20,273 bases of DNA from Thiobacillus sp. UBA6918 (GTDB lineage Bacteria > Pseudomonadota > Gammaproteobacteria > Burkholderiales > Thiobacillaceae): the NCBI GenBank assembly GCA_002450925.1, contig DKAU01000037.1, positions 1,661-21,933 of the forward strand, given 5' to 3'. The translations under genes were made by a program, and so were the position numbers. Shown here in pieces: positions 14,482 to 20,273 of the stretch; position 1 is the first letter of the stretch; every line of letters begins with the position of its first letter. A model generated the notes under the pieces. It ran no database searches and was not told the origin of the DNA. It saw only the letters and a program-made list of their open reading frames with translations.

Positions 14482-15210
14482 TTACAGGTTGAGCTGGATT
14501 TCACGTTCGCTGAGTGTTGGTGTAAAGCCGCGTTTCTCGTAATGACTGAAGATGGCTTCGACCACTTCATCGGGATTGTCGATCAAATGGATGAGATCCA
14601 TGTCCTCTGCGTTGATCATGCCTTCCTGAATGAGGCGGTCCTTGAACCAGTCGATCAGCCCTTTCCAGAAATCCGAACATACGAGGATGATCGGGATCGT
14701 CCGGGTCTTGCCGGTTTGCACAAGAGTCAGCGCTTCCATCAGTTCGTCGAGCGTGCCGAAACCGCCCGGCATGACCACGTAGGCCGCAGCAAACTTGACG
14801 AACATGACCTTGCGCGCAAAAAAGTGGTGGAAGGTCTGGCTGATATCCTGGAAGGGGTTGCTGTGCTGCTCGTGGGGCAACTGGATGTTGAGTCCCACGC
14901 TGGGCGATTTGCCGAAATAGGCGCCCTTGTTGGCGGCTTCCATGATGCCGGGACCCCCACCCGAGATGACGGAAAATCCGGCGTCTGACAGCTTTCGGGC
15001 AATTTGTTCGGTCAGCAGGTAGTAGGCATGGTCGGGTTGGGTGCGCGCGCTGCCAAATATGGATACTGCCGGGCGAATCTCGGCGAGGCGTTCGGTCGCT
15101 TCCACGAACTCTGCCATAATGCCGAACAGCCGCCAGGACTCCCGAGCTGAGTAATCTATTTCCGCGGCACCGCGCGGATCGGCGAGTTCAGGCAATTTGT
15201 TTTTTTGCAC
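14482..15210 (-). CDS. TIGR00730 / LOG family protein (nucleoside monophosphate phosphoribohydrolase-like)
   Basis: The 242-residue Rossmann-fold protein has the LOG signature PGGFGTLDE at 148-156, with GGGPGIMEAAN at about 84-94 and the Arg-Lys pair at 133-134. LOG-family members hydrolyse nucleoside 5'-monophosphates such as AMP or cytokinin ribotides to base plus ribose 5-phosphate; the substrate here is unknown. The N-terminal extension (about 45 residues) is as in the longer bacterial group. Translation starts at GTG (15210), supported by AAGGA seven bases upstream. The start lies 16 bp from the proposed polA start on the other strand, so each promoter must lie within the other gene. Confidence 0.88.
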   Translation of the reverse strand: MQKNKLPELADPRGAAEIDYSARESWRLFGIMAEFVEATERLAEIRPAVSIFGSARTQPDHAYYLLTEQIARKLSDAGFSVISGGGPGIMEAANKGAYFGKSPSVGLNIQLPHEQHSNPFQDISQTFHHFFARKVMFVKFAAAYVVMPGGFGTLDELMEALTLVQTGKTRTIPIILVCSDFWKGLIDWFKDRLIQEGMINAEDMDLIHLIDNPDEVVEAIFSHYEKRGFTPTLSEREIQLNL

Positions 15211-15226
15211 AGAAATTTCCTTCGAA

Positions 15227-17959
15227 TTGAACGACGCCCCAAAAACCCTCTTGCTTGTGGATGGCTCATCTTACCTGTATCGGGCCTTCCACGCCCTGCC
15301 GGATTTGCGCAACCGCCTTAACCAGCCAACCGGCGCCGTTTACGGTGTCATCAACATGCTGAAGAAGCTGGAAAAGGATTACCCGGCTGATTATATCGCC
15401 TGTGTGTTTGACCCCAAGGGCAAAACTTTTCGCGATGAGTGGTACCCGGAGTACAAGGCCAACCGCCCGCCCATGGCCGAAGACCTGTCTGTTCAAGTCG
15501 AGCCGCTGTTCGAGGGCATCCGTGCTCTGGGTTGGCCGCTTGTCATCGTCGATGGCGTCGAGGCCGACGATGTCATTGGCACGCTGGTGAAGGAAGCCGA
15601 AAAACATGGCGTGAAGAGCATTGTTTCGACTGGCGACAAGGACATGGCGCAACTGGTCAATGACCATGTCACCCTGGTCAACACCATGAGCAACGAAGTG
15701 CTGGATGAAGGCAAGGTTAAAGAAAAGTTTGGCGTACCGGCCGAACGCATTGTCGATTACCTGACTTTGGTTGGCGACAGCGTTGACAACGTGCCGGGCG
15801 TGGAAAAGGTCGGGCCCAAGACCGCGGTCAAATGGCTCACCGAATTCGGCAGTCTCGACAACATCATCGAGAAAGCCGGCGAGATAAAGGGCGTGGTAGG
15901 CGAGAACCTCCGAAAAGCACTCGACTGGCTGCCGATGGGGCGCAAGCTGGTCACCATCAAGACGGATGTTGATCTGACTTTCGAGCCGGAAGCGCTCACC
16001 AAGCAGTCACCGGACCGGGACAAGCTGCTGGTTTTTTATGAGACACAGGATTTTCGTACCTGGCTGCGAGAATTGCGGGCTGTCGAGCAGGAAGAGGGGG
16101 CGGCTGATTCGGCAGAGCAAGTCGCAACTGCATCAAGCCCAAACGTTGACCATCGTGCCGGCTATGTGTGCATCCTGACTGAAGCGCAACTCGACGAGTG
16201 GCTGAACAAAATCACCCAGGCAGAACGCGTGGCTTTTGATACGGAGACCACTGCGCTCGATTCGATGAAGGCCGAGCTGGTCGGCATGTCGTTTGCGGTC
16301 AACGAAGGCGAGTCGGCATATCTGCCATTGGCGCACCGTTACCCAGGCGCTCCGGATCAATTGAATCGCGAATCGACGCTGGCGAAATTGAAAAAATGGC
16401 TCGAGGACGAGCGCCCGCAGAAAATCGGCCAGAATCTCAAGTTCGACCGCCACGTGCTGGCCAATCACGGCATCCGCCTCAAGGGCATCGCGCATGACAC
16501 GCTGCTCGAATCCTACGTGGCAGAGTCGCACATGCCGCACGATCTCGACAGCCTGGCTGCGCGATTTACCGATCTTTCGGTCATCACTTACCACGATGTC
16601 GCCGGCAAGGGTGCCAAGCAGATCTGCTTCGATCAGGTCGACATCGACACCGCCACGCAGTACGCCGCCGAGGACGCCGATGTAACGTTAAGAGTGCACG
16701 ATGCATTGCATCCGCAAATCGAACAGGTAACGGGCTTGAAATCGGTTTACGAAAACATCGAGCTGCCGGTGGCCGACATTCTGTTCCGCATGGAACGCAA
16801 TGGCGTTTTGCTCGATCGCGACAAACTTGCGACGCAAGGACGTGAGCTGGGCGAAGCCATGCTGAAACTGGAAAATCAGGCCTACAAACTGGCCGGCCAT
16901 CCGTTCAATCTCAACTCGCCCAAGCAGATCCAGGAAATCTTCTTCAGCGAAATGAAGCTGCCGGTGATCAAGAAGACGCCCAGCGGCCAGCCATCCACCG
17001 ATGAGGAGGTCCTGGAAACCCTGGCCGCGGATTATCCCTTGCCCAAGACACTCCTGGAATATCGCGGACTGGCAAAACTGAAATCCACCTATGCCGACAA
17101 GTTGCCGCAGATGATCAACACCAAAACCGGCAGAGTGCATACCAGCTATTCGCAGGCCACGGCGGTGACGGGCAGGTTGTCGAGTTCCGATCCCAACCTG
17201 CAGAATATTCCCGTGCGAACGGCAGAAGGCAGGCGTATCCGCGAAGCCTTTATTGCACCGCAGGGTTCAATCATCGTGTCGGCGGACTATTCGCAGATCG
17301 AGTTGCGCATCATGGCGCATCTTTCTGGCGATGAAGGTTTGTTGAAAGCATTTGCCGAAGACCGCGACATTCACACGGCGACCGCATCGGAAGTTTTTGG
17401 CGTCGCGCTGGATGAAGTCAGCAGCGATCAGCGGCGCATGGCCAAGGTCATCAATTTCGGATTGATTTACGGCATGTCCGCCTTCGGCCTGGCATCGCAA
17501 CTGAATCTTGAACGCAGCGCAGCGCAGGCCTACATCGACCGCTACTTCGCGCGCTATCCGGGTGTTGCCGATTACATGCAGCGCACGCGCGAACAGGCCA
17601 GATCAGCCGGGTTCGTTGAAACCGTGTTTGGCCGCCGCCTGTATCTGCCGGAAATCAATTCCAGAAATCCCGCCCGCCGGCAGGGTGCCGAGCGAGCTGC
17701 CATCAATGCGCCCATGCAGGGTACGGCCGCCGACCTCATCAAGCTGTCCATGATTGCCGTACAGCACTGGCTTGACACGGAAAACCTGCAAAGCAAAATG
17801 ATCATGCAGGTTCATGACGAACTGGTGCTGGAAGTGCCCGAGCGTGAGTTGGAACTGGTCAAAACACGTCTTCCGGAACTCATGGCCGGCGTGGCGCAAC
17901 TGAAAGTGCCATTGAAAGCCGAAGTGGGCAACGGGCCGAACTGGGAAGCTGCCCATTAA
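15227..17959 (+). CDS. polA: DNA polymerase I
   Basis: Counted from the TTG at 15227 the protein has 910 residues and begins MNDAPKTLLLVDGSSYLYRAFHALP, as in family A polymerases. The 5'-3' exonuclease spans 1-290, with VEADDVIGTL and VSTGDKDM. The 3'-5' exonuclease spans about 310-500 and looks active: D338 and E340 in FDTETT, D407, and the AEDADVTL acidic residues. The polymerase domain has motif A SADYSQIELR (D687), O-helix RRMAKVINFGLIYG (736-749) and motif C VHDE (862-865). It fills gaps and removes primers in replication and repair. No ATG is available near the start. TTG at 15197 is in frame but would overlap the LOG gene and lengthen the N-terminus by ten unusual residues. The start is therefore uncertain; the identity is not. 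Confidence 0.95.
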   Translation: MNDAPKTLLLVDGSSYLYRAFHALPDLRNRLNQPTGAVYGVINMLKKLEKDYPADYIACVFDPKGKTFRDEWYPEYKANRPPMAEDLSVQVEPLFEGIRALGWPLVIVDGVEADDVIGTLVKEAEKHGVKSIVSTGDKDMAQLVNDHVTLVNTMSNEVLDEGKVKEKFGVPAERIVDYLTLVGDSVDNVPGVEKVGPKTAVKWLTEFGSLDNIIEKAGEIKGVVGENLRKALDWLPMGRKLVTIKTDVDLTFEPEALTKQSPDRDKLLVFYETQDFRTWLRELRAVEQEEGAADSAEQVATASSPNVDHRAGYVCILTEAQLDEWLNKITQAERVAFDTETTALDSMKAELVGMSFAVNEGESAYLPLAHRYPGAPDQLNRESTLAKLKKWLEDERPQKIGQNLKFDRHVLANHGIRLKGIAHDTLLESYVAESHMPHDLDSLAARFTDLSVITYHDVAGKGAKQICFDQVDIDTATQYAAEDADVTLRVHDALHPQIEQVTGLKSVYENIELPVADILFRMERNGVLLDRDKLATQGRELGEAMLKLENQAYKLAGHPFNLNSPKQIQEIFFSEMKLPVIKKTPSGQPSTDEEVLETLAADYPLPKTLLEYRGLAKLKSTYADKLPQMINTKTGRVHTSYSQATAVTGRLSSSDPNLQNIPVRTAEGRRIREAFIAPQGSIIVSADYSQIELRIMAHLSGDEGLLKAFAEDRDIHTATASEVFGVALDEVSSDQRRMAKVINFGLIYGMSAFGLASQLNLERSAAQAYIDRYFARYPGVADYMQRTREQARSAGFVETVFGRRLYLPEINSRNPARRQGAERAAINAPMQGTAADLIKLSMIAVQHWLDTENLQSKMIMQVHDELVLEVPERELELVKTRLPELMAGVAQLKVPLKAEVGNGPNWEAAH

Positions 17960-17970
17960 TCTTTGGGCAG

Positions 17971-18001
17971 AAAAAAACGGGAACCTCGGTTCCCGTTTTT
18001 T
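17971..18001. terminator. Bidirectional terminator between polA and the OmpA-like gene
   Basis: A7 leads into the stem CGGGAACC (17978-17985), a two-base TC loop, and GGTTCCCG (17988-17995), followed by T6. Both strands therefore show a GC stem followed by a U-tract. It lies 11 bp after the polA stop and 18 bp after the stop of the convergent gene. Confidence 0.9.
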
Positions 18002-18018
18002 ATTGAGCGAATGCAGAA

Positions 18019-19248
18019 CTACTGCTGCGGGATCAGTTCCACGCGGCGGTTCTTGAATCGGCCTTCCTCGGTATCATTGTCAGCAACTGGCTGGGATTCG
18101 CCTAAGCCTTTTGGAATCAGCCGGCTGGCTTCAACGCCCATCTTGATCAGATAGTCGCAAACGGTTTGTGCACGCTTTTCTGACAGTACGGCATTGTATC
18201 CCTCGGAAGCCACCGAATCAGTATGGCCGGCAACCTCTACTTTGACATCACCCCATTGTTTCAGAGTTTCAGCGGCCTTATCCAGGATGGAATAGGCTTC
18301 TGGACGCAGGGTCGCCTTGTCATTATCAAAATTCACACCTTCCAATACCAGTTTCTTGGGTATTTCCACTGCTGCGGGAGCAGGTTCGGGGGTGGGAGCC
18401 TGCACGATAGGGGGCGGGGGTGGCGGGCAGCCATCTTCGGTTTTAGCGTAAACGGTCGGGCACTTGTCCTTGTCATCGCTTATGCCATCACCATCGGTAT
18501 CCAGCGGGCAACCTTTGCCGTCCACCTTCACGCCTGCGGGAGTGCCGGGGCACTGGTCGAGACCATCATATACGCCGTCACCGTCGCTATCCAGCGGGCA
18601 ACCCTTGACGTCTACCTTTGCGCCTTTGGGTGTGTTCGGGCACTGGTCATTGCGGTCGGCAACACCATCACCATCGGTATCTGCAGGTGAACCAAAACCC
18701 CATGAATAGCCGACGAGGGCCTGGATATTGGTCAGGCTGGAACCAGGAAGGTCGCCGTTGCCCCAGGACTGGTCGGCACGGACTTCCCAGCGGAAGGTGT
18801 CATTCGAGCCTGCTTCCCAGGATTGGCCAACGCCAACCGAAAGCAAGGGACGTGTGAAATCCGGGCCACCGTTGTCGAGGTCAAGGCGCATGGCGCCGAG
18901 GCCGCCGGAAAGGAACCAGTTGTATTTCGCTTGTTGCGAGAACAACCATTCCACGCCACCGCGGAGAGTGTAGAGGTCTCCATCCCAATTATCGTAAGTC
19001 TCGCCATTGAAGAGGCTTCTGGAGAATGGGGTGTAAGTAAAGTCGGTAAAGAAATTGGTGTTGGTGCCCAGACGCTGTGCATAACGAGCGCCAAATGTAG
19101 GGTTGAAACGGTCATCGGAACCAACCGCATCCTTGTCGAGATAAGTACCCCCGAGCAACAACCCGGCTTCTTTCTCGGGCATGTTGGCTGCCTGCACGCT
19201 ACTGACAAGAAGACTGGTCAACCCAAGGAAAAGTAATGTTTTTTTCAT
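18019..19248 (-). CDS. OmpA/OprF-family outer membrane protein
   Basis: The 409-residue protein has a signal peptide (MKKTLLFLGLTSLLVSSVQA) and an N-terminal beta-barrel (about 21-187). Calcium-binding thrombospondin type 3 repeats span about 188-275 (DTDGDGVADRNDQCPNTP and relatives), followed by a PPPPPP/Pro-Ala linker at about 275-293. The OmpA peptidoglycan-binding domain spans about 297-409, with VNFDNDKATLRP, GHTDS (D344) and SEKRA (R359), the diaminopimelate-contacting residues in this family. It likely tethers the outer membrane to the wall and may form a small pore. The ATG at 19248 has GGAG seven bases upstream; the ORF extends five codons further with no such support. It is convergent with polA. 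Confidence 0.93.
   Translation of the reverse strand: MKKTLLFLGLTSLLVSSVQAANMPEKEAGLLLGGTYLDKDAVGSDDRFNPTFGARYAQRLGTNTNFFTDFTYTPFSRSLFNGETYDNWDGDLYTLRGGVEWLFSQQAKYNWFLSGGLGAMRLDLDNGGPDFTRPLLSVGVGQSWEAGSNDTFRWEVRADQSWGNGDLPGSSLTNIQALVGYSWGFGSPADTDGDGVADRNDQCPNTPKGAKVDVKGCPLDSDGDGVYDGLDQCPGTPAGVKVDGKGCPLDTDGDGISDDKDKCPTVYAKTEDGCPPPPPPIVQAPTPEPAPAAVEIPKKLVLEGVNFDNDKATLRPEAYSILDKAAETLKQWGDVKVEVAGHTDSVASEGYNAVLSEKRAQTVCDYLIKMGVEASRLIPKGLGESQPVADNDTEEGRFKNRRVELIPQQ
18484..18690 (-). repeat. 90-bp tandem coding repeats (thrombospondin type 3 units)
   Basis: The DNA word encoding DTDGDG or DSDGDG recurs at 18484, 18574 and 18664, an exact 90-bp period (30 residues). Each unit carries the Asp-rich calcium loop and a QCPxTPxGxKVDxKGCPL segment. 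The units are similar but not identical. Confidence 0.8.
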
Positions 19249-19281
19249 TTTTGCACTCCGCACAATCTGATTACAGGCCCT

Positions 19282-19310
19282 ATTTTAGGCCATTTGGGAG
19301 TGCCTGTCGG
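19282..19310 (-). promoter_or_regulatory. Candidate promoter of the OmpA-like gene
   Basis: Minus-strand CCGACA (plus 19305-19310, 4 of 6 to consensus) is followed after 17 bp by TAAAAT (plus 19282-19287). The predicted leader is about 27 nt to the ATG at 19248, with the GGAG ribosome-binding site in between. Confidence 0.4.
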
Positions 19311-19342
19311 TCTGGAAGGCTTGATTTAGCTGAAAAGCAGTT

Positions 19343-19372
19343 GCCTGGCGTTGCCTGATGACAACGTCAGGC
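19343..19372 (-). terminator. Hairpin downstream of mscL, possible terminator
   Basis: On the minus strand GCCTGACGTTG and CAACGCCAGGC pair over 11 bases with one mismatch around an 8-base loop. It begins 10 bp after the mscL stop. Only a short TTTT appears a few bases later, so termination is likely but not textbook. Confidence 0.45.
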
Positions 19373-19382
19373 TGGTAAGTTG

Positions 19383-19805
19383 TTATTTTTTCAGACCATC
19401 CCTAATTTCTCTCAACAAGAGGATATCTTCAGGTGTTGCTGCGGGTGCAGGGGGTGGTGCTTCTTTTTTCAAGCGGTTGATTTGTTTGACCATGAAAAAG
19501 ATCACCAGCGCCAAAATCATGAAATTGAGCAGGATGGTCAAAAAGCTGCCGTAGGCGAATACCGGAACACCGGCCTTTTTGACTTCGGTCAGGGTCATGG
19601 CTACACCCGGCGGCACATCCTTGAGTGCAATAAACAGGTTGCTGAAATCAAAGCCGCCCGAGACCGCACCAATGATGGGCATGATCAGATCTTCAACGAT
19701 GGAGGAAACAATTTTTCCAAAAGCGGCACCGACAATTACACCGATTGCCAGATCGACTGCGTTGCCTTTTACGGCAAATTCCTTGAATTCGGATATAAAG
19801 CTCAT
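19383..19805 (-). CDS. mscL: Large-conductance mechanosensitive channel MscL
   Basis: The 140-residue protein matches MscL, the pentameric inner-membrane channel that opens under high tension to release solutes on hypo-osmotic shock. MSFISEFKEFAVKGNAVDLAIGVIVGAAF covers the amphipathic N-terminal helix and start of TM1 (about 15-43). FDFSNLFIAL and the loop follow, then TM2 (about 80-106, YGSFLTILLNFMILALVIFF). The cytoplasmic helix ends EDILLLREIRDGLKK after a Pro/Ala-rich linker. The ATG at 19805 has AGGAGGG just upstream; the ORF's upstream extension is unsupported. It is divergent from dusB. Confidence 0.97.
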   Translation of the reverse strand: MSFISEFKEFAVKGNAVDLAIGVIVGAAFGKIVSSIVEDLIMPIIGAVSGGFDFSNLFIALKDVPPGVAMTLTEVKKAGVPVFAYGSFLTILLNFMILALVIFFMVKQINRLKKEAPPPAPAATPEDILLLREIRDGLKK

Positions 19806-19863
19806 GAACCCTCCTGATCGCTTTGGTTGTGATGATGCGTTTTTTAACACAGAAAAAATTTGC

Positions 19864-19893
19864 TTATAAGTAGATTGCATAAAAAATACGCAA
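19864..19893 (-). promoter_or_regulatory. Tentative mscL promoter
   Basis: Minus-strand TTGCGT (plus 19888-19893) is followed after 18 bp by TTATAA (plus 19864-19869), or after 19 bp by TATAAG. The -35 overlaps the candidate Fis site. The spacing is long, so this is weak. Confidence 0.3.
19877..19891. promoter_or_regulatory. Candidate Fis-binding site between mscL and dusB
   Basis: GCATAAAAAATACGC fits every fixed position of the Fis core pattern GNNYRNNWNNYRNNC and has the A-rich centre that Fis favours. It sits inside a 9-bp imperfect dyad (19873-19895, 8 of 9 paired). Fis represses its own dusB-fis operon in enterobacteria; here dusB begins 48 bp downstream. Confidence 0.4.
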
Positions 19894-19938
19894 TCAATTT
19901 TCCTCCATGGCGCTAACGGGGTTAAAATTGCACCCCCT

Positions 19939-20273
19939 ATGCGTATCGGCCCTTACCTTCTCAAGAATAATTTGATCGTCGCTCCCATGGCGGGCGTGAC
20001 GGATCGACCTTTCCGCCAGTTGTGCAAGCAACTGGGCGCGGGCATGGCCGTGTCCGAGATGGTGACATCCAATTCTCTGCTCTATGGCAGCAGCAAGACC
20101 CAGCGCCGCGCTAATCACGAAGGCGAGGTCGAGCCGAAATCCGTGCAGATCGCTGGCGCCGATCCGGCCATGATGGCGGAAGCCGCACGATATAACGTTG
20201 ATCGCGGCGCTCAGATCATCGACATCAACATGGGTTGCCCGGCCAAGAAAATATGCAATGTGATGGCGGGCTC
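19939..20273 (+). CDS. dusB: tRNA-dihydrouridine synthase B, N-terminal part (runs off the right edge)
   Basis: About 111 residues are visible: MRIGPYLLKNNLIVAPMAGVTDRPFR, VSEMVTSNSL, KSVQIAGADPAMMAEAA and AQIIDINMGCPAKKICNVMAG. These match DusB, an FMN enzyme that reduces uridines in tRNA D-loops. APMAGVTDRPFR is the flavin-binding start of the barrel, and the INMGCP motif is the conserved Cys-containing Dus signature. The ATG at 19939 aligns with the usual first residue, but no Shine-Dalgarno precedes it. A TAAAAT at 19923-19928 would place the transcript start within a few bases of the ATG. In proteobacteria this gene is commonly followed by fis, which would lie outside the window. Confidence 0.93.
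   Translation, partial: MRIGPYLLKNNLIVAPMAGVTDRPFRQLCKQLGAGMAVSEMVTSNSLLYGSSKTQRRANHEGEVEPKSVQIAGADPAMMAEAARYNVDRGAQIIDINMGCPAKKICNVMAG

Noticed and set aside
18484..18690. Regular repeats as a possible CRISPR array
   Set aside because: The period is 90 bp, in frame, and encodes thrombospondin type 3 calcium loops. There are no short identical repeats with unique spacers.

Overview
The window reads as chromosome of a betaproteobacterium, possibly a Nitrosomonadales-type lithoautotroph. The evidence is a BPSS1780-family membrane protein and a DUF2782 protein beside uvrD, polA and a LOG-family gene, a proteobacterial class I phosphoribulokinase, and a dusB start. GC content is moderate. The genus cannot be fixed from this sequence alone. 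No mobile element, CRISPR array, rRNA or tRNA was found.

Layout. Positions 1-1205 hold the 5' end of leuS (minus) divergent from a complete phosphoribulokinase gene (plus). The two appear to share overlapping promoters around a perfect 14-bp palindrome, and prkB ends at a strong terminator. Positions 1226-10689 are one seven-gene minus-strand signalling cluster. In transcription order it encodes: a six-TM, double-GAF histidine kinase; a FIST sensory protein; a cytosolic histidine kinase; a PhnD-like periplasmic binding protein; a membrane histidine kinase with a periplasmic domain; a stand-alone Rcp1-like receiver; and a REC-GGDEF-EAL protein. Gaps are 57 bp or less, and several start and stop codons overlap. 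Positions 10690-10927 are the leader and control region of that cluster, with three copies of an 11-bp motif, two of them forming a 14-bp inverted repeat. A MoaD-like gene without the usual Gly-Gly tail follows.

Positions 11218-17959 are housekeeping: uvrD (plus); BPSS1780, DUF2782 and LOG genes (minus); then polA (plus), head-to-head with the LOG gene. Positions 17971-20273 hold a shared terminator, an OmpA/OprF-type porin with calcium-binding repeats (minus), mscL (minus), and the divergent 5' part of dusB (plus). A match to the Fis core consensus lies between mscL and dusB.

How the genes may work together (inference). The signalling cluster looks like a multi-input system. Three kinases with near-identical transmitter modules are each paired with a different sensing arrangement: membrane plus GAF, FIST plus a cytosolic domain, and a periplasmic solute-binding protein plus a periplasmic domain. 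No DNA-binding output is encoded, so the outputs are probably the single-domain receiver and c-di-GMP turnover by REC-GGDEF-EAL. This is the most interesting part of the window. The other notable points are the MoaD-like tail, the leuS/prkB operator and the candidate Fis site.
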